This document shows positions 35,624 through 47,543 of a stretch of 64,000 nt of DNA, one piece after another. The notes beneath the pieces were generated by a model that was not told where the DNA came from, made no database searches, and saw nothing but the letters and a program-made list of their open reading frames with translations. The DNA is taken from assembly GCF_029867415.1 (NCBI RefSeq), contig NC_081185.1, forward strand, positions 80,573,553 to 80,637,552, read 5' to 3'. The first letter of the stretch is position 1, and the number at the start of each line of letters is the position of its first letter. The position numbers and the translations under genes were made by a program. The DNA is from Vicia villosa. Its lineage: Eukaryota; Streptophyta; Magnoliopsida; Fabales; Fabaceae.

Positions 35624-35743
35624 GCAGAGACGCACGTCTCTGCCACCTCAGCAAAAGGGAGACGCACGTCTCCACCTCCCTAAATTCTCTCCACTTGAGA
35701 CGCACGTCTCAAGTCTCCCTGAAGAATAGGAGACGCACGTCTC
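35624..35743. repeat. Palindrome cluster GAGACGCACGTCTC, four copies, upstream of C TATA
   Basis: Cores at 35627-35640, 35659-35672, 35697-35710 and 35730-35743. Flanks differ but extend the symmetry: GCA...TGC in copy 1, CTT...AAG in copy 3, G...C in copy 4. Each core contains an ACGT centre of the kind bound by plant bZIP factors; such binding is an inference. Confidence 0.88.
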
Positions 35744-35800
35744 CACGTCCCAGTCTGCAGAAGTTCCTCTTTTCACGCAAAGCAACTGCAAAGCCCCTCC

Positions 35801-35808
35801 TATAAATA
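35801..35808 (+). promoter_or_regulatory. TATA box of the C 5' LTR
   Basis: TATAAATA in CCTCCTATAAATAGG, 58 bp downstream of the last palindrome. The copy in the 3' LTR is at 48051-48058. Confidence 0.75.
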
Positions 35809-36354
35809 GGACCAGCCACTTCACTTCAATCTGTCCGATTTCCTGCCAACGAAGTGCTGCCGAAATTATACCGCGAACTGCTTTTCCTTATTCTGCTTTC
35901 ATTTAACCGTTTATTTTCTCACAACGATTTCTACACTGGAAATTGTTGTGAACTTTTCGTAGATCTAGCCTTACGTTAGATTTATTGTTTTATTTCCTTG
36001 TTTTTATTTTCTGCTATTTAAATTCCGAAGAACGATCCAGCCAACCTGTGGTGGAAGTTCGAGTACTTCAAGATTCAATTCAATTCAGATTTATTTAATT
36101 CAGGTTTTTATTTACCGCCTTTATTTATATTATTATTGCATGATATATTATATGCCATTTAATATGCCTGTTATTATGAACCGAACCGATATATGTATGT
36201 TTAATCGTATCAATATGTCTGGCTAAATTACTAAAGGTGTCGGTATGTAAAGTAAGTTAACCGTAGGGGTCCGAAATAAATTGGCTTAATTATGTTTTAT
36301 TAATTATCACTTATTTTTGGTTTGTATGTCTAATTTAATTAGTAAGTATTAAAA

Positions 36355-36755
36355 CCGATAGAGCGAAAGTTTGAGGGCTTAGGACGGTCAAAGGTTAAAA
36401 CCAATAGAGCGAAAGTTTAAGGACTTTAACTGGATAGTAGACATAGGACATTAGTTTTAAGGATGGCGAAAGCGTATTAAAACTAATTGGAACTTATTTA
36501 TTTTCAAAAATTGTTTTTACACTCGAGCGGGATGGCGAAAGCGTACGTTAGGGTTATTAGCTTGCTCCGAGTCAACAGAGCGAAAGTTTGAGATTAGGAG
36601 ATTTAAATAGATAACAACCTCGTAAAATAGGCATTTTATTAATTACATTGTTTCCAAAAAGCTCTTCTAAAATCTAATGGGATGACGAAAGCGTACATTA
36701 GGATTAGGATAGTAGTCTGAATCAACAGAGCGAAAGTTTGAGACGAGGATTTTTA
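36355..36755 (+). repeat. GCGAAAG motif series in C 5' LTR
   Basis: Seven occurrences of CGAAAG in two alternating contexts, AGAGCGAAAGTTTGAG and GATGGCGAAAGCGTA, in the transcribed part of the LTR. Repeated in the 3' LTR at +12250. Confidence 0.75.
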
Positions 36756-37058
36756 ATCAATTGGGATTAGTAAAGATTTTTAATTTAATTATGCAAAAGC
36801 CAATGGACCTTCGGATTACCTTTAGTTAAACGAAATACATACTGATACCTGTCTTTTATTATTATTCTTTATTTTCTCACAATCACTTTCCCTTAGGAAC
36901 AATCGAAATTTTAGTACTCCTAGCTTTACATAGTAACCTTAGATAACGGTAGATCGATTCATAGTCCCTGTGGATTCGATATCTTTTAAAACTACACGAC
37001 ACGACTGTGCACTTGCAGTTATCAGATTTATAGACACGTAAAGTCGCGATCAAGTTTT

Positions 37059-37076
37059 TGGCGCCGTTGCCGGGGA
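37059..37076 (+). other. Primer-binding site of C (tRNA-Asp type)
   Basis: TGGCGCCGTTGCCGGGGA, six bases after the LTR end. This form is typical of Athila-type elements. Confidence 0.88.
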
Positions 37077-37154
37077 CTATTTAAGTCGATATCGTAACTC
37101 ACTGTTACACCGTAGAGACTAGGATAATTCTTCCCTTTCTTTTTGAACGATTGT

Positions 37155-40100
37155 ATGCCAAATACTCGTTCACAAGGAGGAGATTTAATACAACGAATTA
37201 ACGAGATCGAACGTTTCATTAACGTTAAACGACGAGCTCGCAATCTTCCCGAAGTAGCAGAAATTCCGATTAATCAGGAATTGATTTTTACTGATCAAAT
37301 CATTCTAATTACCCCGAAGTTAGAGATGGCTGCTATTCGTCCTCTTAGAGACTATGCCGCTCCTTCGCGCGCTGAACCGCATTCAAGTATCGCACCACCT
37401 GCGATTGAAGCGAACAATTTCGAACTGAAACCTTCACTGGTCCAAGCTGTTCAACAGAATCAATTCTCTGGAAGCCCTGTTGATGACCCCAATCTCCATT
37501 TATCCGTGTTCGTGCAATATGCCGACACTATCAAAGCCAACAACGTTAGTTCCGAAGCTATTCGATTACGCCTTTTCCCTTTCTCCTTGAGAGATAGAGC
37601 GAGAGCGTGGCTTCAATCCCTGCCTTCCAATTCCATAACTACGTGGGACGAATTGAAGAGAGTATTCTTAGCGAGATACTTTCCGCCTAGAAAAACTGCT
37701 ATGCTTAGAGGTCAAATCAACGGATTTACCCAGAAAGATAACGAATCACTCTTCGAAGCTTGGGAACGTTACAAGGACATGCTTAGAATATGCCCTCATC
37801 ATGGACTCGAACCATGGCTGATCATCCATACTTTCTATGGTGGTCTCTTATATAACACTAAAATGACTATAGATGCCGCTGTTGGCGGAGCATTAATGGA
37901 CAAACCCCATGATGAAGCATACAAACTCATAGAGAACATGGCACAAAACCGTTACCAATGGGGTGGAGAACGAGCCGCTCTAGAGAAAGCCCAAACCAAA
38001 GGAGGAATGTACGAAATAAGTGGTATAGACCGCGTTAACGCTAAAGTAGACGCTTTAACTCAAAAGATCGAGAATTTGACCATCACTCCTTCAGCCACCG
38101 CTGCCGCTGTAACACCTAACTGCGAGATTTGTGGATTGACTGGGCATGTAGTTGCTGAATGCCAACTCTTGACTGGAGTCCCATCTGATCAAGTAAATTA
38201 CGCTCAAGGAAACCCTTATTCTAACACGTACAACCCTGGATGGAAAAACCACCCGAACTTTTCTTATAAGAACAACAATGCGTTGTACGCGTCTGGACAA
38301 GCACCTGCTGTACCACCTGGCTACCAAAAAGCGCCTGTAGCTGCTCAAAACACCCCTAGGAAGTCAAATCTAGAAATCATGATGGAGAACTTCATAGCCT
38401 CCCAACAACAAACCAATAAGGACTTCCTGAATCAAAACATCCACAATAGTAAGCAACTAAAACAACTATCGAACAAAGTAGATGCTTTAGCTACGCATAA
38501 CAAAATGTTAGAAACTCAAATCTCACAAGTAGCTCAACAACAAGCACCTACTGCTGCCCCTGCTGGCACGTTTCCTGCTCAACCTCAACCCAATCCTAAA
38601 GGACATGCGAACGCGATAACACTACGAAGTGGAACGAATTACGATGGACCCATAGATCCTAGAACTCAAAACGTACCCATGTCACAACAAGAGCCAAAGG
38701 AAACCCAAAAGAAAACAACTGATGAACAAACTGCTAAGACTGATGAGAACAATAACGAAGTGGAACCCGAAAAAGAGAAACCTTATGTTCCACCACCACC
38801 TTATAAGCCACCAATTCCTTACCCTCAGAGATTAGCTAAATCAAAAACCGAAGCGCAATTTAAAAGATTTGTAGAACTTCTGAAGCAATTAAACATAACC
38901 ATACCGTTCACAGAAGCCATAACTGAGATGCCTTCGTACGCTATGTTCTTAAAAGAAATCTTATCAAACAAAAAGAAACTCGAGGATAACGAAACTATAA
39001 CGCTTACCGCTGAATGTAGCGCTATCATCCAAAATAACATGCCTCCAAAACTGAAAGACCCTGGTAGTTTCTCTATACCCTGCGTAATTGGAAAAACCAT
39101 CATAGAAAAAGCCTTATGCGATTTAGGAGCTAGTGTTAGTTTGATGCCTCTTTCAACCTGTAAGAAACTCAATCTAGGTGAGCTTAAAGCAACAAGAATG
39201 TCTCTTCAACTAGCAGACCGTTCAGTTAAGTACCCTGTAGGAATGTTAGAGAATATCCCTGTTCGTGTAGGTCAATTCTACATCCCAACTGACTTCATCA
39301 TTATGGATATCCAAGAAGATTCTAACATCCCGATCATATTAGGAAGACCATTTTTAGCAACCGCTGGTGCAATTATAGATGTAAAGCGAGGAAAGCTTAC
39401 TTTCGAAGTAGGAGAAGAGAAAATAGAATTTATCCTTTCCCAAATCCTAAAAGCACCTTCTATAATTGACACATGCTGTTCTGCTGACATAATCGACGAG
39501 TGTGTCAAGGAAATAAAATCCGAACCAAATAAGGAAACCGAGATCTTAAGAATTCCTATGCCGCCAATTCTTGAAGATGACAACTGGCGTGAGGAATATC
39601 AAGATAACCACCTGAGTGAATGCTTAGCTTTAACTCCTGATCCTATACCTGGACCTAAGAAACCTGCTATAAAGCTGAAAACACTTCCTACCGATCTTAG
39701 ATACGAATTTCTAGACGAAGAACTAAACCGACCAGTTATAGTGAACGCCAACTTAGGACGAACCGAGACTGAAAAATTACTTAATGTCCTAAGAAAATAC
39801 CCTACCGCTTTAGGATACAACATATCAGATCTGAAAGGTATAAGCCCTTCTCTGTGTATGCACCGCATTATGCTCGAAGACGATAGTAAAACCTCTAGGG
39901 AACATCAAAGGCGAATAAATCCTATTATGAGCGATGTGGTTAAAAAGGAAATCCAAAAACTGCTAGAAGCTGGAATAATATATCCTATATCCGATAGTAA
40001 ATGGGTTAGTCCTGTTCACGTCGTACCGAAGAAAGGAGGAGTCACTGTAATCACTAATGCAAAAGGAGAATCTGTAGCACAACGTACCCAAACTGGATGG

Positions 40101-42647
40101 AGAATGTGCATTGACTATAGGAAGCTAAATAAAGCTACCCGAAAAGACCATTTCCCTCTACCTTTCATAGATCAAATGCTCGAACGCCTAGCTAAACACT
40201 CACATTTTTGTTATCTGGATGGATACTCCGGATTTTTCCAAATTCCTATCCACCCTGACGACCAAGAGAAGACCACATTCACCTGTCCTTATGGTACATT
40301 CGCTTATAGACGAATGCCTTTTGGGCTCTGCAATGCACCCGCGACCTTCCAAAGATGCATGATGGCAATATTTGCCGATTTCCTAGATGGAATAATGGAG
40401 GTCTTTATGGACGACTTCTCTGTCTGTGGAGGAAGTTTTGAAACATGTTTAGAAAACCTTGAAATGGTGCTTAAACGATGCGTAAGCGTAAACCTAGTCC
40501 TTAATTGGGAAAAATGCCATTTCATGGTTCGACAAGGAATTGTACTTGGACACATCGTATCCGATAGAGGAATCGAAGTTGATAAAGCAAAAATCGAAAT
40601 TATCGAAAACCTTCAACCTCCCAAAACCGTTAGAGAAATAAGAAGTTTTCTGGGACACGCTGGTTTTTACCGACGCTTCATTAAAGATTTCTCTAAAATA
40701 ACCAAACCCTTAACTGAACTACTCATGAAAGACGCCGAATTTATTTTCACCGATAAATGCACTGAAGCATTTCAAACGCTTAAACAAGCATTAATCTCTG
40801 CGCCAATTATGCAACCTCCCGACTGGAATGAACCTTTCGAAATAATGTGTGACGTGAGTGATTATGCTGTAGGAGCCGTTCTAGGACAAAGAAAAGATAA
40901 GAAACTGCATGTCATATATTATGCGAGTAGAACCTTAGACGAAGCTCAGATGAATTATGCCACGACAGAAAAAGAATTATTAGCTGTCGTATTTGCATTA
41001 GACAAATTCCGTTCTTACCTGGTAGGAGCCAAAATAATCATATACACTGACCACGCCGCCATTAGGTACCTCCTAACCAAAAAGGATGCTAAACCAAGAC
41101 TTTTGAGATGGATCTTGTTACTGCAAGAATTCGACCTGGAAATTAAAGATAAGAAAGGCACTGAAAATGTCGTAGCAGATCACCTCTCTCGATTGGAAAA
41201 TCTGAAACCCGAACAAGTACCAATCGACGATGATTTCCCTTATGAAAGACTCATCGCCCAATTAGAAGCAAATGAATTCGAACCATACCATCCAAACTCT
41301 GAAACCGACAAATTAGCTGAAATAGCTTTAGCCCGATCTGACGCACCTTGGTATGCAGATTTCGTAAATTACCTAGCTGCTGGTGTGCTTCCTCCTGATC
41401 TAAGTTACCAACAGAAGAAGAAATTCTTCCACGACCTAAAACATTACTATTGGGACGACCCACTCTTGTTCAAAAGAGGCCCCGATGGAATCTTTAGACG
41501 TTGTGTACCCGAGGAAGAGATAAGAAGCATAATAACACACTGTCATTCTGCACCGTGTGGAGGACACCATAGCACATCTAGAACCTGCGCCAAAATCCTT
41601 CAATCTGGACTTTTCTGGCCCAACCTGTGGAAAGACGTTTATTTTGCTGTACTAAGCTGTGATAGATGCCAACGAACTGGAAACCTTTCAAGACGCGATG
41701 AAATGCCTCAAAAAGGCATTCTTGAAGTAGAAATATTTGACGTCTGGGGAATAGACTTCATGGGACCGTTTCCGTCATCGTTTGGAAATCAATATATACT
41801 CGTAGCCGTCGATTACGTTTCAAAATGGATAGAAGCTATTGCTTCTCCTACAAACGATACACGAGTAGTTATCAAACTTTTCAAAAACGTCATCTTTCCT
41901 AGGTTCGGTGTGCCAAGATTGGTGATTAGCGATGGTGGTTCCCATTTCATTTCAAGAATACTTGAGAAACTCCTTCGAAAATATGGAGTGAATCATCGAA
42001 TAGCCACACCATACCATCCACAAACAAGCGGTCAAGTAGAAGTATCTAACCGCGAAATAAAACAAATATTGGAGAAAACTGTTGCTATATCTAGGAAAGA
42101 TTGGTCGACCAAGCTAAATGAAGCTTTATGGGCTTATAGAACAGCTTTCAAAACTCCAATAGGGACTACCCCATTCAAACTCGTTTATGGAAAATCATGC
42201 CACCTACCGGTAGAGTTAGAACATAAAGCCTACTGGGCTATTAAGAACTTAAACCTAAACTACACTGCCGCTGGTGAGAAACGACTTCTAGACATAAACG
42301 AATTAGAAGAACTTAGACAAGACGCTTACGAAAACGCCAAAATCTATAAAGAGCGAACGAAAAAATGGCACGACAAGCGTATATCTAGGAAAATTTTTAG
42401 CATAGGCGATAAAGTGCTCTTATTTAATTCTAGACTAAAATTATTTCCTGGTAAGTTACGATCTAGATGGTCTGGCCCTTTCGAAATAACTAACATATTT
42501 CCAAGTGGAGCGATAGAAATCAAAGGAGACACCGTCAAACCTTTTTTCGTAAATGGGCAACGTCTTAAGTATTACCATCATCTCGAATACGATGAAAACA
42601 TCGAAGTTTTTAAACTTGACGAACTGCCCGCTCTTTCGAAAAAATAG
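37155..42647 (+). CDS. Element C Gag-Pol polyprotein (1830 aa, uninterrupted)
   Basis: Provides capsid, protease, reverse transcriptase, RNase H and integrase for copying and inserting the element. The first ATG (MPNTRSQ) is at 37155; the frame is open slightly further upstream without an ATG. Domains in order: retrotrans_gag capsid to about 290; zinc knuckle [14 protein letters not shown] at 323-336; protease site DLGASVSLM at 656; RT with [11 protein letters not shown] and catalytic FMDD at 1084-1087. RNase H begins around CDVSDYAVG (Asp 1233). Integrase has an HHCC finger (His 1462-1464 region, Cys 1502 and 1505) and catalytic Asp 1534, Asp 1593, Glu 1629, spaced 35 residues between the last two. 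FMDD replaces the more usual YVDD/YMDD. There is no chromodomain. Lineage Athila is inferred from DLGAS, the PBS and the downstream ORFs. Confidence 0.95.
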   Translation: MPNTRSQGGDLIQRINEIERFINVKRRARNLPEVAEIPINQELIFTDQIILITPKLEMAAIRPLRDYAAPSRAEPHSSIAPPAIEANNFELKPSLVQAVQQNQFSGSPVDDPNLHLSVFVQYADTIKANNVSSEAIRLRLFPFSLRDRARAWLQSLPSNSITTWDELKRVFLARYFPPRKTAMLRGQINGFTQKDNESLFEAWERYKDMLRICPHHGLEPWLIIHTFYGGLLYNTKMTIDAAVGGALMDKPHDEAYKLIENMAQNRYQWGGERAALEKAQTKGGMYEISGIDRVNAKVDALTQKIENLTITPSATAAAVTPNCEICGLTGHVVAECQLLTGVPSDQVNYAQGNPYSNTYNPGWKNHPNFSYKNNNALYASGQAPAVPPGYQKAPVAAQNTPRKSNLEIMMENFIASQQQTNKDFLNQNIHNSKQLKQLSNKVDALATHNKMLETQISQVAQQQAPTAAPAGTFPAQPQPNPKGHANAITLRSGTNYDGPIDPRTQNVPMSQQEPKETQKKTTDEQTAKTDENNNEVEPEKEKPYVPPPPYKPPIPYPQRLAKSKTEAQFKRFVELLKQLNITIPFTEAITEMPSYAMFLKEILSNKKKLEDNETITLTAECSAIIQNNMPPKLKDPGSFSIPCVIGKTIIEKALCDLGASVSLMPLSTCKKLNLGELKATRMSLQLADRSVKYPVGMLENIPVRVGQFYIPTDFIIMDIQEDSNIPIILGRPFLATAGAIIDVKRGKLTFEVGEEKIEFILSQILKAPSIIDTCCSADIIDECVKEIKSEPNKETEILRIPMPPILEDDNWREEYQDNHLSECLALTPDPIPGPKKPAIKLKTLPTDLRYEFLDEELNRPVIVNANLGRTETEKLLNVLRKYPTALGYNISDLKGISPSLCMHRIMLEDDSKTSREHQRRINPIMSDVVKKEIQKLLEAGIIYPISDSKWVSPVHVVPKKGGVTVITNAKGESVAQRTQTGWRMCIDYRKLNKATRKDHFPLPFIDQMLERLAKHSHFCYLDGYSGFFQIPIHPDDQEKTTFTCPYGTFAYRRMPFGLCNAPATFQRCMMAIFADFLDGIMEVFMDDFSVCGGSFETCLENLEMVLKRCVSVNLVLNWEKCHFMVRQGIVLGHIVSDRGIEVDKAKIEIIENLQPPKTVREIRSFLGHAGFYRRFIKDFSKITKPLTELLMKDAEFIFTDKCTEAFQTLKQALISAPIMQPPDWNEPFEIMCDVSDYAVGAVLGQRKDKKLHVIYYASRTLDEAQMNYATTEKELLAVVFALDKFRSYLVGAKIIIYTDHAAIRYLLTKKDAKPRLLRWILLLQEFDLEIKDKKGTENVVADHLSRLENLKPEQVPIDDDFPYERLIAQLEANEFEPYHPNSETDKLAEIALARSDAPWYADFVNYLAAGVLPPDLSYQQKKKFFHDLKHYYWDDPLLFKRGPDGIFRRCVPEEEIRSIITHCHSAPCGGHHSTSRTCAKILQSGLFWPNLWKDVYFAVLSCDRCQRTGNLSRRDEMPQKGILEVEIFDVWGIDFMGPFPSSFGNQYILVAVDYVSKWIEAIASPTNDTRVVIKLFKNVIFPRFGVPRLVISDGGSHFISRILEKLLRKYGVNHRIATPYHPQTSGQVEVSNREIKQILEKTVAISRKDWSTKLNEALWAYRTAFKTPIGTTPFKLVYGKSCHLPVELEHKAYWAIKNLNLNYTAAGEKRLLDINELEELRQDAYENAKIYKERTKKWHDKRISRKIFSIGDKVLLFNSRLKLFPGKLRSRWSGPFEITNIFPSGAIEIKGDTVKPFFVNGQRLKYYHHLEYDENIEVFKLDELPALSKK

Positions 42648-43027
42648 TTTTCTATTTTAAAATCGTCGAGCTTACGACATTAAACAAAGCGCTTGGTGGG
42701 AGACAACCCACATTTATTTATTCTTTTTATTTTTATCTTATTTTAATTTAAAAAAATTTTAATCTTTAAATTTCATTTAACTATTCTATTTTTAATTATT
42801 CTAGATTTTAATTTTCTTATTTTTTCATACATCTTATAATAATTATTATAATTATAGCCGCTATCCTAATTCGAGAAAATACTTCTTTTTTATAATTATA
42901 ATTATTATTATAACTTGTTTTATTTAATTTTATTTTTTTTCTTTTAAAAAAAAATGAACACTAGCCTAGTTCTAACTTAATCTCAATATTTTCAACTTCT
43001 AGGTTTTTCATTTAACTACTAACTACG
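42648..43027 (+). other. C spacer between pol and ORF2
   Basis: 380 bp, AT-rich, with TAATTATTATAATTAT inverted repeats near 42838-42915. No clear TATA with a start site; ORF2 may be expressed from a spliced transcript. Confidence 0.45.
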
Positions 43028-44416
43028 ATGCAAGAAGTTGACAATATGGAAGTTGTGTTCCGTGGTAGAGGACAAGAAGCAAGATTTAACAAGCTGGCTG
43101 GAAGACACATGGAGTTGACTTGCTATCCTCACCAACCAACTATGGTGAAACTTGGTATCGAAGAAAGCATCCTACACCTGCTTAACCAAATCGGTTGGAC
43201 TGGTTCTCACTTGTTCCGCAAGTTTAGCACTTATCGGAAGCTCACTCTGGAATTCTTGAGCTCCCTGACCTATCTTCCAAACTGTGGACAAGGACTGAAA
43301 AAAGGAGTTATTCTCTTTAGACTCTTTGGTATGGAGTTTAATTTCTGCATCCGAGATTTTGCTGAAATGTTAGAACTACCTCATGGACCTGATGCATACG
43401 CCCAAGTAGCTGAAGAAAATCTTCCATACTGGGAGTTGGAAAAATACTGGGGCAAGATCACTGGAAACGACAACCCTGAAGAGAATGAATTTCAATCTGA
43501 GAACATCCACAATCCTGCTTTCCGCTACTTTCACAAGATCCTTGCTCACTATATTTTAGGAAAGCCCGATAATGTCACTGAAGTTACTAGAGAAGAGTTG
43601 TTCATCATGTTTTGTACATCTCAGAATCGCCCGGTCAATGCCATCGCATTCATGCTAACAAACTTCGAGCGCATCACGCAAGACGAAGTTTCACCCATTA
43701 GGATCGGCGGATTTGTCACTATGATTGCTAATGCCATAGGAATGAGAGTGCCTTTGCTTAGATTGACACCTTATGGTACCCATACCTCTATGGACATCAA
43801 TTTCTGCTTTAATCGAGGTATCATCGGTAATCTTGGACCTGATCGTTTTGAATTGCTCATTGATAACAAAGTTTGGTATCAGTTCACCTTACCGAATCCT
43901 AGGACGAGTGTGCACAACCCTGCCAACTGGCTTTACTATGGTCAGATTCCTGAGAGAGAGCCATCACCTGAAACTCCTCAAGCTTATGAACATTTTGATG
44001 AGGAAATGCCTGCATCTGAATCTGAACCTGAAACACCTCCTGGTTATAATGAACCTCTTCCCGTTGATGAACCCATTCCTGATTACGAACCTCTTCCTAT
44101 TGATGAACCTATATCTGAGTATGAGCCTGAAACTCGTTCTGAAAATTCTGTTGATGACTACACTGTTGATATGACTGATGTCGAGGTCGAGCAACAACAA
44201 CCCGCTACATCTACCGCATCGGTAAATCAAAGAATGCCTAATCTGAATACGCACGAGCAAGCCATCGCTGCGCTACAACAAGATGTACAACATGTGCGCA
44301 ACGAGCTACACACTTTGCAAATGCATTTCTTCGATTTTATCGACACAGTAAATGCTCAGTTCGACGAAGTTTTCAAACACATTCAGTCTAATCAGAACAA
44401 CAATAGACGTGGCTAG
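43028..44416 (+). CDS. Element C ORF2, ATHILA-type protein (462 aa)
   Basis: Starts MQEVDNMEVVF and has no internal stop. The N-terminal 290 residues form a globular domain including LEFLSSLTYLP, RLFGMEFNF, NPAFRYFHKILAH and GGFVTMIANAIG. An acidic Pro/Glu-rich repeat region follows (DEPIPDYEPLPIDEP), and then a likely coiled coil (AIAALQQDVQHVRNELHTLQ). The first domain resembles, from memory, the ATHILA ORF-1 family of plant retrotransposons. No signal peptide or membrane segment is evident, so I do not call it an envelope protein. It is a clear paralogue of ORF3 (45205-46524). Function unknown. Confidence 0.7.
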   Translation: MQEVDNMEVVFRGRGQEARFNKLAGRHMELTCYPHQPTMVKLGIEESILHLLNQIGWTGSHLFRKFSTYRKLTLEFLSSLTYLPNCGQGLKKGVILFRLFGMEFNFCIRDFAEMLELPHGPDAYAQVAEENLPYWELEKYWGKITGNDNPEENEFQSENIHNPAFRYFHKILAHYILGKPDNVTEVTREELFIMFCTSQNRPVNAIAFMLTNFERITQDEVSPIRIGGFVTMIANAIGMRVPLLRLTPYGTHTSMDINFCFNRGIIGNLGPDRFELLIDNKVWYQFTLPNPRTSVHNPANWLYYGQIPEREPSPETPQAYEHFDEEMPASESEPETPPGYNEPLPVDEPIPDYEPLPIDEPISEYEPETRSENSVDDYTVDMTDVEVEQQQPATSTASVNQRMPNLNTHEQAIAALQQDVQHVRNELHTLQMHFFDFIDTVNAQFDEVFKHIQSNQNNNRRG

Positions 44417-45204
44417 ATGTTACCGTATTAGACTATTAGATTTTATTCTAGTTTTAGTAATTTCTATTCCTAGTTTAGATTTACATTTTTCTGCACTTTT
44501 GCTTTATGTTTCTGTTAACACTCAGTACTGGTTTAATATTAAATGCAAAATTCTTTTGATTACTGCTACTGTGTTATGTTACACTGCTGTTGACTGCTAT
44601 ATATATACTTCCCTATAATTTTTTGCTGTTAATAGTATTAAAATCCGACACTGTTATGAACTGATGGACAATATTAATGGTATCTGTCAGCACTGTCTGG
44701 TCACTTGCATGCGTGACCCACCTGCCTACAACAGGAGACGCACGTCTCCATCTGTGTGGGGCCAGCTGACACGAACCAAAGGAACAGGAGACGCACGTCT
44801 CCATGCTCTGCCCCAGCAGACTAGCTGCTTGAGACGCACGTCTCCCAAGGCCAGCAGTCTGTTTGACCACGCAGACCACTCTCTTTCCCTCTTGAATTTT
44901 GAATTTGAATTTCAAAATTCATCTTTCAATTTTCTTCATTCTTCCCCTATTTATTCCATTTAAACTCCATTAACCTCATTCATCCTCCATCATTCACCTC
45001 TTAAACTCCATTCATTTCCCATTTCTCTATTCTATTCAAACTTCAAACACCACCATTAATCCATTTTAATTTTCCATTAACCACACCGTTTTCAAACCTT
45101 ACTATAAAACCACACCACCACCACTCTTCTTCTTCACAACTTTCATACCATTCTCTATTTTTTTTCTACACTACATTTCTATCTTTTTCATTTCCATACT
45201 CACC
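44417..45204 (+). promoter_or_regulatory. C spacer before ORF3 with palindromes and TATA-like site
   Basis: Three GAGACGCACGTCTC palindromes (44735-44748, 44788-44801, 44831-44844), identical in core to those in the LTR promoter, are followed by a CT/CA-rich stretch. A TATAAAA at 45103-45109 lies about 96 bp before the ORF3 ATG. The arrangement copies the LTR order of palindromes then TATA and suggests a separate promoter for ORF3. No transcript evidence is available. Confidence 0.55.
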
Positions 45205-46524
45205 ATGCCTCCACGTTCATTAATCCGTAGTGAGCGTCCCGAGCGACCACCCCCCGACCTTTCAAACATTATCTTCCGAGATGATGACAATGATGCTCAA
45301 CGAACAAAATTTGTGAACACCGAATGTCTAGAAACTTTGGGTCTCATTGATGGTGTTACCCGTCTGCTCACCAAATCTAGCCTCCACCATCTTTGTACCG
45401 AACCCGTACCTACTTATGAGCCGCTCGTCTTAGAATTTTTGAGTTCTTTCAACTACGACACTCCCTCTAATCAACCACTCTCAACCGGTAGCATCCAATT
45501 CCGGATGTTCAACCGTGAATATGCTCTAGATCAAGATGTCGTAGCTTCATATTTGCATTTTAATCATGCACCAATTGCTCACCGCTCAATCTTTCAAGAA
45601 CTCAATGGTCGGTCCTGGGAAGAACTCGCTTTTGAATTTTGGTTCCATCTAACTGGAGAAAATCCTACCGGTTGGAGAGCTCTCCATGCTTCCCACATTC
45701 AAAACCCCGCTATACGTTATTTTCAACGTGTTTTGGGGCATACTATTTTTGCGAGATCCAACAACCACAAGGTAAACCAAAATGAATTATTTTTCCTCTA
45801 CTGTGCGCTTAACAATATTCGTTTCAATGCCGCACCGTTTATGTTCCAACACATCCAAGGTTTAGTTAACGCCCCCGCTACAAATCCATTCTTGCTTGGA
45901 GGCATTATTACTACCTTGGCCTGTGCTTTAGGTCTTGGTGACGAGCTCCTCTCACTCTCACATCTCATGAAGCCTGCTCAGTCACTCGATCTCACCTACT
46001 GGCGCGATTCCCACTTGGTTTCACCCCGCCATGATGGCCGATACACTTTGGTCGTCAACAAAGTTCCTATTCCTTATGTCATCCTTCCATGCCCCGAAAG
46101 AATCAACATCCGTTATGTTCAACGTTGGAGGCTTATTGAAGACAACCCTCAAGATGACCAACAAGAACATCCTAATGAACCTATGGATGCCAATGAAGAA
46201 GAACTCAACCAAGGGCAAGCTGATGTCAACCAACCTCCTCCAAACAACCCTCCGCCTATCACTCTTGAAGCCATGTATGCTGCTATTCAACGACAAGATC
46301 AACTCGTTCAAGCTATGCAGACAAACCAAACTGAAACAATTAGGCTCATCCGAGAGATGCAACAGGAGCACCGTGACTATGCTATTAGGAACGAAAGTCA
46401 ATACGCTGAAATTGCTACATATTTGCATGATCTTGACATTCGTGTGAATGACTCTCCTGATAGACGTCGCCGTGTTCGTACAAGAGGCGCGAGCAGTTCT
46501 CGCAACCGCAACAATGAGGAGTAG
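45205..46524 (+). CDS. Element C ORF3, second ATHILA-type protein (439 aa)
   Basis: Starts MPPRSLIRSERPERPPPD and has no internal stop. It aligns by eye along its globular part with ORF2: LEFLSSFNYD, IQFRMFNREYAL, NPAIRYFQRVLGH, ELFFLYCAL and GGIITTLACALGLG. The spacer is Pro/Asn-rich, a probable coiled coil follows (QDQLVQAMQTNQTETIRLIREMQQ), and the C-terminus is arginine-rich (DRRRRVRTRG), which could bind nucleic acid. It has its own upstream TATA-like site. It probably arose by an old duplication of ORF2 or the reverse, given the low identity. No membrane segment. Function unknown. Confidence 0.7.
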   Translation: MPPRSLIRSERPERPPPDLSNIIFRDDDNDAQRTKFVNTECLETLGLIDGVTRLLTKSSLHHLCTEPVPTYEPLVLEFLSSFNYDTPSNQPLSTGSIQFRMFNREYALDQDVVASYLHFNHAPIAHRSIFQELNGRSWEELAFEFWFHLTGENPTGWRALHASHIQNPAIRYFQRVLGHTIFARSNNHKVNQNELFFLYCALNNIRFNAAPFMFQHIQGLVNAPATNPFLLGGIITTLACALGLGDELLSLSHLMKPAQSLDLTYWRDSHLVSPRHDGRYTLVVNKVPIPYVILPCPERINIRYVQRWRLIEDNPQDDQQEHPNEPMDANEEELNQGQADVNQPPPNNPPPITLEAMYAAIQRQDQLVQAMQTNQTETIRLIREMQQEHRDYAIRNESQYAEIATYLHDLDIRVNDSPDRRRRVRTRGASSSRNRNNEE

Positions 46525-47543
46525 TTCTTATGCACTGAGGACATTGCATCATCTAAGTCTGGGGGAGTCGTATTATTTCTATTTCCTTTAGTTTTATTTT
46601 TCCCTTCAGTTATTTCCCTTCCTTGTAATGTTTTTCAAATTCAATAAAGAATATTTATGGAATTTAAGTCTTATATGTATAATTCCGTAGTTATTTCAAT
46701 TTCTTCCATTTTCTTGAGCCATAACAAAAATTTTGCTCCTAAACGATAAACGCAAACCCCACACGTTCGAGAAATACAAAGCTACTCAAATACTCAACGC
46801 ACTGAAACTGAATATAGTCAATATCCTTATTGTCCCAACACTCTAAAACCCCGAGTATGCGTAACCGATTTGAGTACCCGTTATACCAAAACCACCGACT
46901 TTAAGTTTTGAAATAACCCTTAGTAGTTTATTCTAGCAGTCGGCACCGTCTTAGATACAAACTACGCAGAGAGTCGTTGAATATAAGTGTATGATCCTCA
47001 TAATAATTATGTGCTCAACCATAAGAAGAAATGTGCCTACTAAGTAAGGTGATCCTCACAAGATCATTTAACCTAACGGTCGCAAATCTCAAATACAAAG
47101 AATTTAAAAACTCACTGTCGATTGGTTCAGAAGTCATCTGGTAATGAACTTGGTAGGAAGGACTATTGTCCGATTCCCCACAATCTACAAGTGAATGCTA
47201 AGGAGTATACCACATATTGTGCCAGAACTCCATGAGAAGGATCATAGTCACTAACCGACTACTCTGCTATGTGCGTGTCAAGATAATGGGCTTAATGTGA
47301 TTGCGCGCGAATGAAAAGGGTGAAACATGATGACAAGTCAAAAAGGTCGAGCTATAATGGCATGATTCGGATTGGTATGCATACTGGGAGTTGTTTAGTG
47401 TTGTTACTATAAGTCTATTGCTAGGATCATTATCATTATTTTCGAATAAGAACACTATGTAGCTGAGTATGACTGAACGACGTGGTGGAAGTGTGTTTCA
47501 TTTATCTTTATCTTATTATTTTGCTTGAGGACAAGCAAAGGTT
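46525..47543 (+). other. C 3' untranslated region
   Basis: About 1 kb without an ORF of note. It opens with an extra polypurine module at 46536-46566 and closes with the terminal one. Confidence 0.6.
46536..46566 (+). repeat. Internal polypurine module of C
   Basis: TGAGGACA, 11 bases, then AAGTCTGGGGGA. The same words with the same 11-base spacing occur at 47526-47556, where they form the terminal polypurine tract. Confidence 0.75.

Larger units (their letters stand above)
35310..37052 (+). repeat. Element C 5' LTR
   Basis: Starts TGATAACACG and ends GTCGCGATCA. It contains four GAGACGCACGTCTC palindromes, a TATA box at 35801, and seven GCGAAAG motifs between about 36360 and 36745 (alternating AGAGCGAAAGTTT and GGCGAAAGCGTA contexts). 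Confidence 0.93.

Noticed and set aside
44613..44915. Antisense ORFs between ORF2 and ORF3 of C
   Set aside because: They overlap the palindrome cluster and neither resembles a known protein.
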